Origin: Platycnemis pennipes
Taxonomy: Eukaryota; Arthropoda; Insecta; Odonata; Platycnemididae
Assembly (NCBI GenBank): GCA_933228895.1
Contig: OW121853.1
Span: 126,686,133 to 126,750,132, forward strand
Direction of reading: 5' to 3'
Length of the DNA: 64,000 nt
In this document: positions 10,570 through 20,691 of the stretch, in pieces
Layout of the letters: each line of letters opens with the position of its first letter
Position numbering within the stretch: the first letter of the stretch is position 1
Program-made: the position numbers and the translations under genes
The notes under the pieces: model-generated
Told to the model about the DNA's origin: nothing
The model's input: only the letters and a program-made list of their open reading frames with translations
Database searches by the model: none

Positions 10570-10640
10570 ATGGGTAGCTAACACGCAAGCCGGTAGCTGA
10601 AGGTCGTGGATTCGAATCCCGTGAACGACAGGGTAGAAGC
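10570..10640 (+). other. tRNA-like sequence (SINE remnant) in the Transib 3' region
   Basis: Contains GGATTCGAATCC (10608-10619), a good pol III B box. About 35 bp upstream is GGTAGCTAACACGCAAGCCGG, resembling a worn A-box region. The order AAGCCGGTAGCTGAAGGTCGTGG then TTCGAATCCC is typical of tRNA-derived SINEs. No cloverleaf closes, so it is not a functional tRNA gene. Confidence 0.4.
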
Positions 10641-10936
10641 ATTACATGGATCTCGAAGTACTATGCATTTATTAATTACGTAAATATTTTGGAGAGATAT
10701 GATGTAAATATTAAGGGTCCTTTGTACCCAGTTAATTACTTACGTAGAATATTTGGAAATTGTTTAAATAATTATACCTCATTAAAATGTTAAAATTTAG
10801 AGATGCATAAAAAATAACTTCAAAATCGGATTCAGCAGGTCAATAACCTTGGGATTCAACTATTTTACTTTGCAAGTACGTTGATATAACGACGGTATTA
10901 ATTTTGGCCAATTTTCCCCCATTTTGGACCACTGTG

Positions 10937-10941
10937 CGCCG
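10937..10941. repeat. Transib target site duplication, right (CGCCG)
   Basis: Second copy of CGCCG, directly after the right inverted end GGACCACTGTG. Removing the Transib and one CGCCG joins the two halves of copy A ORF2 in frame. Confidence 0.9.
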
Positions 10942-12462
10942 TCTCTCTATCTCTGCCGTAGGGAACTTCCCTTTGTAGAATCTATCAGATTCCTTGGGGT
11001 GGTCATGGACCAACGTTTGACCTGGCGCGAGCATTTTAAAGTTTTAAAAGACAGATGCTCGAAGGTTTTAAATATTCTGCGGTTTCTAACGCATTCATCA
11101 TGGGGTGCGGATCGCACTACAATGCTTTTATTGTACCGATCTTTAGTACGCTCTCGGTTGGACTACGGATGCGTAGCGTACTCTTCTGCACGTGATTCAC
11201 ATATGAAATCCTTTTCCACCGTGCATAATTCTGGACTACGGCTAGCCACTGGGGCCTTCAGAACATCACCTGTCCTGAGTATTTATGCGGAAGCGGGGGA
11301 GCCGCCGCTTGATACTCGTAGAGACATGTTGACTTGCAACTATGTTGCCAAGATTTTATCAGCAAAGAATCACCCGTGCTACAACATTATTTTTAACCCA
11401 AGGTTTTTAGACATTTTTAATAGAAGGACAAGGGCTACGAAGCCTTTAAGTGTACGTTTTAAAATTTTTATCGAAGAGCGCGGTTTTAACCTACCAGACG
11501 TGTATCCGACCGGGTACATGACAGAACCTCCGTGGTCGATTCCTCGGCCGAATTTTATTTGGCGGCTACTTCTATGTCGGAAATCCTGTACCACTTCTAC
11601 GGAGTACGGACATCTATTCAGAGAAATCCTCAGCCATCACCGCGACTTCACCATCGTCTTTACAGATGGCTCAAAGTCTGGAACCTCTTGCGGATGTGCA
11701 GTGGTATCAACGTACCACGGAATAATCAAAGCAAGACTCAATCCGATGTGTTCCGTTTTTACGGCAGAATTGACTGCCATCAAATTGGCTCTGGCCAATA
11801 TAAAATGCAGAAATGCCTCCTTCCTAATTTGTACAGATTCTGCGAGTGCGTTGAAGTCAATTTCTGAGTTTTCACCCTCTAACCCAATTGTGCAAGACAT
11901 CCACTCTTCCATACTATCCCTCAATAGGGAGGGAGTGATAATATCCTTCTTGTGGATTCCTGGGCACATGGGGATAGGAGGGAACGAAAAAGCCGACGCA
12001 GCTGCTAAAGAAGCACTAAGCGCCCCAGATATGACAGTACCTCTGGTATCCGCAGATGATCTCAGGACCAAGCTCCGGCACTTTGCCTTGGAAAAGTGGA
12101 AGGAGCTTTGGACAGACCAACGTAATAATAAGCTCCGTGAAATAAAACCCGAGGCATCAGCGTGGGCCACTTCCGCCGGGCGAAGTCGCAGGGATGAGGT
12201 CGCCGTCACTCGCTTGAGAATAGGACATTGTGCCTTGACACACTCCTATCTTTTTACTGAAGAGAAGACCCCGCCACGCTGTGACGACTGCGACTCTCTC
12301 TTGACTGTGCGGCATCTCCTGACGGAGTGTGATGTGTATCGGGTAGCACGGGAGAGGCTAGACATCCGGGGCGGAATAAGGCAAGTCCTAGGAGATGACG
12401 CCGATAACATCACCAAGGTTTTAAACTTTTTTAAAAAATACGGATTTTACAATAAAATATAG
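10942..12462 (+). CDS. ORF2 of I-like copy A, 3' part (RT thumb, RNase H, zinc knuckle)
   Basis: Continuation of the ORF2 begun at 57. The frame is open upstream to 10924, but those bases are the Transib end. The first residues match the copy B region after the RT palm (ESIRFLGVVMDQRLTW). RNase H follows with VFTDGSKSG, FTAELTAIK, CTDSASALK and NEKADAAAK, all acidic residues present. The C-terminal CDDCDSLLTVRHLLTEC is the zinc motif, and the protein ends YGFYNKI as in copy B (FFNKI). No stops, so the only visible lesion in copy A ORF2 is the Transib insertion. Divergence from copy B is moderate, so A and B belong to different subfamilies or ages. Confidence 0.88.
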   Translation, partial: SLYLCRRELPFVESIRFLGVVMDQRLTWREHFKVLKDRCSKVLNILRFLTHSSWGADRTTMLLLYRSLVRSRLDYGCVAYSSARDSHMKSFSTVHNSGLRLATGAFRTSPVLSIYAEAGEPPLDTRRDMLTCNYVAKILSAKNHPCYNIIFNPRFLDIFNRRTRATKPLSVRFKIFIEERGFNLPDVYPTGYMTEPPWSIPRPNFIWRLLLCRKSCTTSTEYGHLFREILSHHRDFTIVFTDGSKSGTSCGCAVVSTYHGIIKARLNPMCSVFTAELTAIKLALANIKCRNASFLICTDSASALKSISEFSPSNPIVQDIHSSILSLNREGVIISFLWIPGHMGIGGNEKADAAAKEALSAPDMTVPLVSADDLRTKLRHFALEKWKELWTDQRNNKLREIKPEASAWATSAGRSRRDEVAVTRLRIGHCALTHSYLFTEEKTPPRCDDCDSLLTVRHLLTECDVYRVARERLDIRGGIRQVLGDDADNITKVLNFFKKYGFYNKI

Positions 12463-12536
12463 TTATTGTTCCTACGAGACTATTCCTTTATGCTGTTTTT
12501 TCATATCATATTATTAGCAATAATAAGACTTTGAGT

Positions 12537-12567
12537 GGTGCAAAATGACCTCAGCCGTCGACGCACC
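12537..12567 (+). other. 3' terminal hairpin of copy A
   Basis: GGTGC (12537-12541) ... GCACC (12563-12567), followed by A-rich sequence and (CTA)n to about 12590. Same position and spacing as in copy B. Confidence 0.6.
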
Positions 12568-12608
12568 CCAAATAAAAATACTACTACTACGACTGATTTC
12601 AGCACTAG

Positions 12609-13153
12609 TGTAATGTCCCGGACGGGCGCATGAATCTTAATAGAATTTTTTTCTCTAAATTTCACTTTCCCAAAAGATATTTGTGTACTGTTAATGGGCG
12701 TCTGTCAGAATAGCCAACAGCAAATGCCTCGAGAGTAAGATTTCACTTTCGACTTCTCACTTCCCCTTGACCGAAAAACATCCTCCTTTTGCCTTATATA
12801 TAATGGCGTGTACGGTGGATTTTGGAGGAGATTCTTGAAGGAGGAGATTGGTGAATCGGTTGCAGTCAAAATGTAGTCCATCATTGGAGACCGATGCGCG
12901 GACCGTTGGGTCCGTGCTCTAAGCATCCACCCGTACTGAACGCGCATTCTCTTCTTTCCTCCCGAGCTAAAGGTAACGTGAGGTAACTCTCTTTTGGCTA
13001 TTCGAGACGCGATTGGTTTAACTTTTGCTTCCAAATAAATTCTGTCTTTAGCACGAACCTTTTACTTCATTGCTTGTTCCCGACACCAAGGGCAAGAATC
13101 CACAAACAAATATGTTGGAAGATTCGAGCCCCGTGCGGGGCCGATCCTCTACA
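12609..13153 (+). mobile_element. Solo LTR
   Basis: 545 bp beginning TGTAATGTCC and ending CCTCTACA, flanked by CTAG on both sides (12605-12608, 13154-13157). It carries a TATA-like CTTATATATAATG (about 12793-12806) and an AATAAA near 13034 in plus orientation, as expected of promoter and polyadenylation sites. No internal region, so it is a recombination product. The flanking gypsy coding sequence continues across it. Confidence 0.7.
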
Positions 13154-13164
13154 CTAGATTAGGG

Positions 13165-14234
13165 AACCTGGATTTAAATTCACTCAATGGCATGACAGAT
13201 GCAGCAGCTCCAGTATCAATTTAAAATTTTACTGTGAAATTCTTTACCTTAATAGTGACATACAACGGCGTATTACCTCCATCGTTTTGTATACTCATCG
13301 TCTCCTCAACACCTTCCATCACCAACCCTTTCAATTTGGACCTCCAGCACATCCTAGACGTGTGCCCCAAAGCATTGCAGATAAAGCATCTCCATTTTGC
13401 GACGGGATAGGTAGATGGGTTGTGTGGCCTCCCACAGCGATGACACGGCTTGGTGAACGTGACCTCAGTCGCCCGCTACGTCGTGCCGAATCGACTGGAA
13501 CTCCCCTCTGTTCGGTGCTTCTCTGCTCTCTCCGCGAATCTGGATGCCTCTGCTGTTGATTGGAGCGGTAAGCTCTTCCCCGGAACTCTTCCACGCCGAT
13601 CACTGACTTCATCGCCTTGTCTGGGTCGAATGGCTCCCGATCCTCCCGAATCAAGAGTCGACATTTGTCTTGTGACTGCGTTTATCTCCGACCTCCTTAA
13701 TTCTTCGCTCTGAGCATTTACTAGTTCCATACTTTTCGCAATTTCAAAGGCCTTTTCAAATGTGAGATCACTTTCCACAAATAATCGCCGTCTTGTTGTA
13801 CAGTCTGACACAGTCTGTAATACACTATGAACTGATCCCGCAAGTCCTCTCCCAAAAAGCTGCGATAATCGCATCCATTTGCGATCTCTTTCAGTGCCAG
13901 AAAAAAAGTCTGAAACCGACTCGCCCGCTTTTTGTGTACACAAAGGAAATTTATATCTTTCTCCCGGAATAAGTTGCCAAGGAGAATAAATTCCCCGCAA
14001 AATCTCCGTCAATTCGACGTACTTTTTCTCTGCAAATGGAGTTGGAAAATACGCATCTTTGAGTTGACCATAAGCTTCTGACCCCACATGCTCTATAAGA
14101 ATGCACACCTTGAGTTCATCTTTCACTCCGTGAACTTTGAACATAGACTCTAGTCTATGGAGATAATTCTGCCACAATTCCGATCCTGGTTGAAAGGGCG
14201 GAAAATTAAACGACGACATTGCCTGCGAATTCAA
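13165..14234 (-). pseudogene. Gag to start of protease of a Ty3/gypsy retrotransposon
   Basis: Capsid protein of an LTR retrotransposon, then nucleocapsid and protease in shifted frames. The start at 14234 (MNSQAMSSFNFPPFQPGS) follows the LTR by about 60 nt. Residues 1-190 have the Ty3/gypsy capsid pattern (WQNYLHRLESMFKVHG, ERYKFPLCTQKAGESVSDFF, RRRLFVESDLTFEKAFEIA). After a frameshift near 13480-13560 two zinc knuckles appear. The second, CFICNALGHTSRMC, is intact; in the first the last Cys is replaced by Tyr. A TAA precedes the protease active site IDTGAAASV near 13225-13200. The family resembles the gypsy lineage that gives 'K02A2.6-like' annotations. Dead copy. Confidence 0.72.
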
Positions 14235-14390
14235 CTCACGATAGCTGACTCTGAAACTTTATCTAGTCCTTAATCCTCGTCGTCAGAATGTTATGTTGCG
14301 CGGGGAATTAATAATCTGGACAACGGAGTTTCCGGGCGTAGAGAATAATTATATTCTGACTGTAGGCACAAGCTACACATAAGTAAGAAC

Positions 14391-17300
14391 TAAGGATGGG
14401 TCGATTCCGATTCCCGATTCTCGATTCCACCGATTCTTAGCGGAATCGAAGAATCGAAGCCTTCAAAGTCGATTCTGAAGAAATAAAAACCAACGAAAAC
14501 GGTACGTGATTTCAAATTTCCCGGGTGAACGTGAGCACGCGCTCACGCTCTCTAGTGGATCGTCCTGCAAACTTCAACGGAAGTCGTTTTTCCAGTGTTT
14601 CTTTTCTTTTGTCTTTTGTTGTCTGTGTTCCTATTCCACAGTGCACGAAGGCATGGTGAAATACGTCCTCACCGAATTTTGTGGAGATATTCAGTGGATT
14701 TATTTATACTGGTGGCAATTAACCTGTTAATTTTATTGTTATGTCTTCCCAAGTATGGAAATACTTTGCTATTGACGTTGGCAATGAAAATTACGCGAAA
14801 TGTAATATTAGCAACAAACTTATTTCACGTGGAGGAAAGAGTAAATCAACGACCAACCTCAACAAACACATTTCTGTGCAACACAATATCAAGTTCAATT
14901 TAAACAGTGCTATCCCCCAACAAAGTTCTCAACCTCCGACGTCACCCTTGAGTGTCACCGTTGATCCACCCGTGAGCCCTACGACTAGCAATTCTCTTTC
15001 ATCATCCATTGAGTTTCAGTGTAGTGAATCTTCCAATTTTCCATTTTCTTGGGAAAACCCATCTCCCAAAGCATATCCAAAATGTATACAGTTGGGTGAT
15101 AAGCTGCGTCAACCGACACTGGGAGAATTTTGTGATAGAACAAGAAAATTCAAGTCAAATGATCCACGATCAGTGAAGATCAATAGATTGATCGTAGAAA
15201 TGATATGCTTAGACCTTCAACCATTTAGTATTGTTGAAAATGTGGGCTTTAAGAACCTTATGCACCACATCGAACCACGATACGTGATGCCCTCCAGAAA
15301 AATCCTTGGTAACAAGTACCTAACGGAAATGTACAGTGCTGTCAAACAATGGTAAGGGAAGACCTGGCCGAAGTCCAATACGTCGCAGTGACTACAGATA
15401 TGTGGACTTCAATCAGTACGAATGACTACATGGCTCTGACTTGTCACTTCTTTAAAGAATCTGGAAATTCTCTGAAACTATATCACAGACGTTTAGAAGT
15501 TACTCCATTCCCGGAAGTTAGTCATACTGCACAGAACATTTTAAATTTCATTACAGAGACATTGAGTGGTTGGGGACTCGCAGAAAAAATCGTTGCGGTG
15601 GTGAGAGATGGAGGCACAGACATCAAAGCTGCTTTGAAGAATTCCGAGTTCAAGGATATTAGTTGCACTGCACATTTGCTTCAAAATGTAGTAAAAGATG
15701 GCTTCCTAGATAATGCTAAAATCAGAAACATCATTACTAAATGCAAGAAGTAAGTAGGCAGCTTTAAACATTCATCAAAGCTTTCGAAGTTGTTGAGGCG
15801 CAATCAAAAACAACTTGGTCTGCCTGAACACCGGCTAATACAGGATGAGCCAACGCGTTGGAACAGCACTCTGCACATGCTGAGAAGATTGGTCGAGCAG
15901 AAGAATGCCATAATTTTGATTTCAGGTTCACCTGATATAAAACTAAATGCTGAATTGAATGATGATGAATGGCGAGTCACTGAGGCTACTGTGCAACTTC
16001 TGGAAGTCTTTGATGCTGCAACCTTTCAATTAAGTAAATCCACATCAACTTCATCAGAGGTAAGCAACTGTACCGGTCTACTCAGGCAGCCAATGCATAT
16101 TTTTTAGTCTCTCCTTACAATTTCCAACTCAGTTTATAAAAATATTTTGTTTCCCCACAAGTTAGGAGAAGTTCAATGTATTGTTTCTTCAAGTGACCAT
16201 AGATGTTTAGTGTAGAATAAAAAATAAAATATAAAAAAATGTTTCAGATGACAAAAATCTAATAAATTAACGTCATTGAATGTTTTAAAATATTATTATT
16301 TATTTTGTTTGGCCAATATATTTATTAGCTCTTTTGCAATGTCCTAAACATAATTTTTTTTCTACAGATAATACCACTAGTGCAACTCATAAAGCACAAT
16401 CTAGAAGCACCAGCACCCATGGGTTCAGGACTTCAAGGGCTGAAAAATGAACTTTTGTCATCGTTGAAAAGAAGATTTTCTGGAATTCAGAGTGATTCTA
16501 CATTGGCACAAGCTACCCTTCTAGATCCAAGGTTCAAGCAGATACCATTTACAAATGAACAAAGTTTACAGAATGTCAAATAGCCCATATTGTCAGTAAT
16601 CAGTGAAGAAGATTCTAAAGTAGAACTGGATTCTGTGGCCCAAACATCCACTGTGTGCACTAGTTTAGGAATTTGGTCACAGTATAAGAATCTTGTTACC
16701 TCTACAGAGAATACTCCCCAGGAAACATCAGGTGAGGAAGAACTGAATAAGTACATTAGTGAGAGTATATTGCACCAAGAAGCAAGCATGGAAGATATTG
16801 GGAGATACTGGCACAACAGCCGTTTTCTCAGACTGAAAAAAACTTGCTCTTAAGTATCTTTGCATACCCCCAGCTACAGTCTTCAGTGAAAGGCTTTTCA
16901 GCACTGCAGGGAATATTGTAGATGCCAAAAGAAATAGGTTGGATCCAGAGAGGGTCAAAATGATTTTGTTTTTGAATAAAAACTTGAACAATTGACTGCA
17001 TGATCTGTGAATGTGGAAAAATTTCTGAATTTGAATGTATTTTTATGTACATCATAATGAGTAATGTCCACATGATTTTTCTTTTGTTAAATTGAAAGAT
17101 AATATGCTATAATGCCTATAGTTACTAAAACTTCCAAATATCAGTTACGTTTTTCCTCATTGTAGCGTTTATTCTTTAGTGCTTTGCTATTATGTTTTAC
17201 TGCTATAATTTTTGAAGTGAAAAGGCTATATTACTATTTTAATGACTCGTATTTGTTTTGGATTCTATAGAATTCAGTTAATATGGAAATTCATTGTCAT

Positions 17301-17569
17301 GTAATATGCATTCTTCACCATTTTTTTTAGAAGTAAAAAAATATTGTTTTAAGATTTGTGTTAATTATATTTGTTTTAAGATTTCAAAAAATATCCAAAA
17401 TCTTATAGCTCATTATATTTTATAGCTTGGCTATGTATAATTTGTTTCTTATTGAAAGATTTAAATGTTCAAACTTTGCAAAAGAGTACCATTTCAGAAT
17501 CGAGAATCGAAAACACAGGAATCGGGATCGGGTTTGGAATCGAAAAAAACTGGAATCGACCCATCCTTA
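14391..17569 (+). mobile_element. hAT DNA transposon (TSD GTAAGAAC)
   Basis: A 3179-bp element with inverted ends TAAGGATGGGTCGATTCC / GGAATCGACCCATCCTTA and an exact 8-bp duplication GTAAGAAC (14383-14390, 17570-17577). The subterminal regions (about 14400-14470 and 17495-17560) are packed with GAATCG/CGATTC repeats in both orientations, likely transposase binding sites. It carries one transposase gene on the plus strand and interrupts the gypsy LTR. Confidence 0.93.
14741..16995 (+). pseudogene. hAT transposase (BED finger to dimerisation domain)
   Basis: Cut-and-paste transposase, nearly full length but broken. The N-terminal BED-type finger (about 14741-14890) has lost its second Cys (AKCNIS). 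A linker and helical domain follow to 15355, where a one-base shift moves the frame (VAVTTDMWTS onwards from 15349). A stop falls at 15753. The next block (15790-16062, DEPTRWNSTLHML) includes the RW motif of hAT transposases. An intron is visible: donor GAG/GTAAGC near 16060, acceptor TTTTCTACAG near 16367, giving SSE-IIPLVQLIKHNL across the join. A TAG at 16581-16583 and a further shift precede the C-terminal hAT dimerisation block (PPATVFSERLFSTAGNIV), ending at 16995. Confidence 0.85.
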
Positions 17570-17795
17570 GTAAGAACGCTACCAGCCCCGACCGAAGGCT
17601 TGCGTCCGTACCCCACTCATGACTGCGAGAGACTCCCCGAAACTGTCTGCTGGCTGTTCTGGATGAGACTGTCTCTTCGCTCCACGCATGCGCACTCTTC
17701 TTTCACTCTCACTGAACACATGAATCACTCCGCACGTGCACACATTCACACGCACACATCAAGTGATATACTTTACAGAAACAATGTGGCGTACA

Positions 17796-18327
17796 TCACT
17801 TGAAGTAAAGGTGAACGTTGACCTTGTAATAATTGGAAATAATTTACCTACCTGAACCTACCTGTTTCACCGCAAGGAATCAATCGAACTAAATACACGC
17901 AGGCGTATGGAAGTAGCTTTACAAAATGACTCAAAAAAATCATTCCTCGGGTGAAGAACGTAGTATACTGCGTCTAGATCTCTTAGTAGATGAAATCAGA
18001 GGCGGGAGGTAACACAGAAAACCTTAAACTCCTTAGAACTGATATATGTGAAAAATTTTTCACTACATTATCAAAATATATGTTGTAAACGTCTCAATTC
18101 TAAGTGAACAGAAGGAAAACACCGCACGGCAGGGCTCTCAAATGAGGATAGATCTGGAGGAATAGAAGAGTCTAAAATTATTTCAGGAGGGCACTCACGA
18201 AGAAGAACTGGAGATTGTTCTTATTAATTAACGGCCGGAGCGACTCTTTTATTTAGCATGACTCTCTAAGTGTAGGATATTCCAAGCCTGCCGCGTGAAC
18301 GGAGGTGAAATTCACATTAATTGCCTT
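17796..18327. other. No recognisable gene
   Basis: AT-rich sequence between the gypsy LTR end and the foldback at 18328. No open frame of note and no motif recognised. Confidence 0.4.
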
Positions 18328-18478
18328 GCGAAAAAAATCACCTGAACCGGGAATCGAACCACGGATCTTTGGTTTGGTAAGCCGTGGTTCGATTCCCGGT
18401 TCAGGTGATTTTTTTCGCACGGATCTTTGGTTTGGTAAGCCGTGGTTCGATTCCCAGTCCAGGAGAATTTTTTCGCAT
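18328..18478. repeat. tRNA-like foldback with tandem partial copy
   Basis: A perfect 37-bp inverted repeat (18328-18364 and 18382-18418) with a 17-base loop. Each arm carries GGTTCGATTCC, a pol III B box, so the arm resembles the T-arm half of a tRNA. The loop plus right arm then repeats once more in direct orientation (period 58 bp) with sequence drift, to about 18476. It lies just outside the left TTAA of the piggyBac. Confidence 0.7.
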
Positions 18479-18612
18479 GGCAATTAACCCTCGAACGCCC
18501 AGAGATTTTTTTCGTATGAATGTATTTATTTTGAGCTATTTATGTTTTTATTGAATTAGTGCGACTGGATAAATATAATTTTTAATGACTACTAATATTG
18601 TTTTGTTATAAA

Positions 18613-18636
18613 CACGGTTGCGTATACGCAACCGTG
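18613..18636. repeat. piggyBac 1 palindrome, left
   Basis: A perfect 24-bp palindrome with core GGTTGCGTATACGCAACC, starting 125 bp inside the left element end, downstream of the transposase gene. Confidence 0.85.
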
Positions 18637-18934
18637 GGCGTTCCCCACGAAGATTCTGGTCAGTGAGCGTCAAACACCATGCCATAAAATTTAGGCAAGT
18701 TTTTACCTGTTGTAAATATTTATTTCTCTTCAAATAAATTTTAAACATACAAAATACATACAATTTTTATTTATACTTCTTTTTTGTTCCAAATATTTGA
18801 AAATTTACAAAAAAAAGACATAAAATGTTGTGATTTGATAAAAACATATAGTATTTCTAAGAACTGTTCACAAATATGTGATACTTTTCAAAACATTATT
18901 CACACAAACCAACATTGCACTTCCTGCATGATGT

Positions 18935-20691
18935 TTAACATATTGTCTTACAAAATTCTCCCGCTAATTTACGCCTTCTCTTATCACCGTTTACAATTAT
19001 AAAATGGCCAATCAAGTGAAATCGCAGTTCTTCCGTAGTGGCTCTTACATTCCCTCGTTTTCCTTGCTGGTAAGGTTCGCCGTATTTCAAAAGATAATGT
19101 TGGCCGATACTTCTTCTGAATTGAACCTGCGCCAAAGACTTCCCTGAATGCCGCATTGAAACCCATGCATTCTGTACCGCAGCATCAATGATCCATGTTA
19201 GAATTGGCCAGTACCATTTTTCCCCCTGATAGCGATTCGGCAATTGCTTATATTTTCATCCATTCTATCAGTTCCTCCCATGAAAATATTGTATTCTCGA
19301 ATCATGCGTGGCCGGTGTATTTCAGTCCGTTTACCAAGTTTCTTGCACCAGCGTTTCACTTTGTCTGCAGGGTAAATACCATGGCACGTTGAAGCAACAG
19401 TTATGATAGAGTTATCTACCCACTTGCACACAATTACGCCCGAGTTTTTCTCACAACTATTTGCATAACCGCCCCGATTCATCTTTTTCGTGTCACCCTT
19501 GGATGGCAATGGGCAGTCTTTAGGGATCCTATTTCCTCTTTGAGTTCCGGTTCCACCATCCACGGCTTTTTAGTTCCAAAAGAAGAGGGACACCAGTAAA
19601 AAGGTTGTCAAAATATAGGCTATATGGCAGGCCTTTTACTTGCTCCGGTAGACGGTCTAGCATTTCCATCATCAGCGCAGCACATTTCCCAAACTCTGTT
19701 TCATATTTTGGATTTCCACAAGTATTTTTGCCTTTATACACATCAAAGTAAATTGGATACCCAGTCTTTGTATTTACACATCACGTCTTGTATCCAAAAC
19801 GGATAGTTTTTCCGCGAATAAATTGCTTACAAGAATGGCGGCAATAACATGCAATCATGCACTCGTCATAATCAATGTCTCGTACTGGCCTAAAATGTTT
19901 GCGGCAATTTAGGCTAAACTTTTCAAGCACAGGGCGCAAATTTCACATTTTGTCACCTGTATTTGGGCTATTGTTATCCGCACAATGCAAGAATCTACAG
20001 ATTTCTAGGAAGCGATTCCGGCGCATAGCCCCAGCAACCATTTCACTACGAGTAGCACCGCTTTCTTCCCAAAATATTCTCTTATTTGGTAACTGATGAT
20101 AATTGGAAAGAAAAAGAATACCAAGAAAACATTTGACCTCATGTCTGTCAATATTTGGGTTTGGCAAGTTCAGGAAGAGCGCGTATTTATTGCTCCCGGT
20201 CACTAAATGGTCAACAATATCATCATCAAAAAACAATTCGAACATTTCTACGCATGACTTATCCCTATAATCAGAGTAATTTGGTTCCGGAAAAGGGCGT
20301 AAGAAATTACTGACATCTTTTTCCTCCCAAACCAGGTCCTTTTGATTATGAACATCTTTTCTTTTCCTTTTGTGAATATATCTACTCTCATTCAAACACA
20401 AATTGTGTTCAGCAGCTGATTCACTCGGCGTTGCGGTTGTGTAATTCTGCTCTCCAGGAATGAGGCAGGCACAGTCCCAATATCAGCTGAAATGTCGCCA
20501 GATATCCTGCGAACAACAACCTCGGCACCTGCACTCAGTTGCCGACCAGATAAATTGTCAACTTTGCCGGCATTATCTTCTTCTGTGGAATCTTCTTCAG
20601 AACCGACGTTGTATTCCGGAGGTTCTTTATAAATGGCATCTAAATCACCTTCAATATCATCACCTTCAAGAATATCCAGCGCTTCCTTCAA
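18935..20691 (-). pseudogene. piggyBac transposase (frameshifted)
   Basis: TTAA-specific cut-and-paste transposase, readable in consecutive frames. An acidic N-terminus starts at 20691 (MKEALDILEGDDIEGDLDAI), and a basic stretch with the family domain (FLRPFPEPNYSD, MFELFFDDDIVDHL) spans 20401-19943. A shift leads to LPYSLYFDNLFTG (19741-19570), which holds one catalytic Asp. Another shift leads to GVIVCKWVDN and FMGGTDRMDENI, which holds the last catalytic Asp. The C-terminal helical part ends at 18935 (EFCKTIC). At least four frame changes make it a pseudogene. The N-terminal exon may be separate from the rest. Typical piggyBac length is about 550-600 aa, which fits this span. Confidence 0.85.

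Larger units (their letters stand above)
2238..10936. mobile_element. Transib DNA transposon (decayed, carrying I-like copy B)
   Basis: The ends are inverted: the left begins CACAGTGGTCCGAAAT and the right, reverse-complemented, begins CACAGTGGTCCAAAAT. Both carry TGGCCAAAA about 30 bp in. CACAGTG equals the recombination-signal heptamer recognised by RAG1/2, and Transib is the established relative of RAG1. The 5-bp duplication is CGCCG. Inside are fragments of a Transib-type transposase (N-terminal exons about 3950-4428, C-terminus 10118-10414). Copy B fills 4443-10117, so about 3.0 kb is Transib proper. The central DDE core is not recognisable, so the element is probably non-autonomous. Near the left end, 2270-2295 holds AAAAGTCGA...TCGACTTTT. 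Confidence 0.85.
1..12590 (+). mobile_element. I-like non-LTR retrotransposon copy A, interrupted by Transib
   Basis: An APE-type non-LTR retrotransposon encoding endonuclease, reverse transcriptase and RNase H. The window opens in its ORF1-ORF2 linker. ORF2 runs 57-2237 and resumes at 10942-12462. A 3' UTR follows, with a GGTGC...GCACC hairpin (12537-12567) and a (TAC)n tail ending near 12590. The interruption is the Transib at 2238-10936, flanked by CGCCG. Joining 2237 to 10942 keeps the frame and gives 1233 codons plus stop, the same length as intact copy B. The element lies inside minus-strand gypsy sequence. Its 5' target duplication is outside the window. Clade is inferred from RNase H and tail type (I group). 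Confidence 0.88.
12591..17795 (-). mobile_element. Ty3/gypsy LTR retrotransposon, 5' portion, interrupted three times
   Basis: Minus-strand element. One LTR spans 14294-17795 (interrupted by hAT), followed by gag (14234-13476), a zinc-knuckle region (about 13450-13340) and the start of protease (about 13225-13158). The reading continues after removal of the solo LTR at 12609-13153 and stops at copy A (12590). The rest of pol and the second LTR lie beyond copy A, outside the window. Frameshifts and a stop just before the protease IDTGAA motif show the copy is dead. Confidence 0.75.
14294..17795 (-). repeat. LTR of the gypsy element, interrupted by hAT
   Basis: On the plus strand it begins TGTTGCGCGGGG (14294) and ends GTGGCGTACA (17795), so on the minus strand it reads TGTACGCC...GCGCAACA. 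Without the hAT and one GTAAGAAC it is about 315 bp. It abuts the region before gag. The second LTR is not in the window, so the boundaries rest on TG...CA and context. Confidence 0.5.

Noticed and set aside
10570..10640. Functional tRNA gene
   Set aside because: B box is good but no acceptor or anticodon stem closes; better read as a SINE remnant.
13331..13654. Separate 107-aa minus-strand protein
   Set aside because: A shifted-frame continuation of gypsy gag rather than an independent gene.
18382..18476. tRNA gene in the foldback
   Set aside because: Only the T-arm half is tRNA-like; no A box or D arm.
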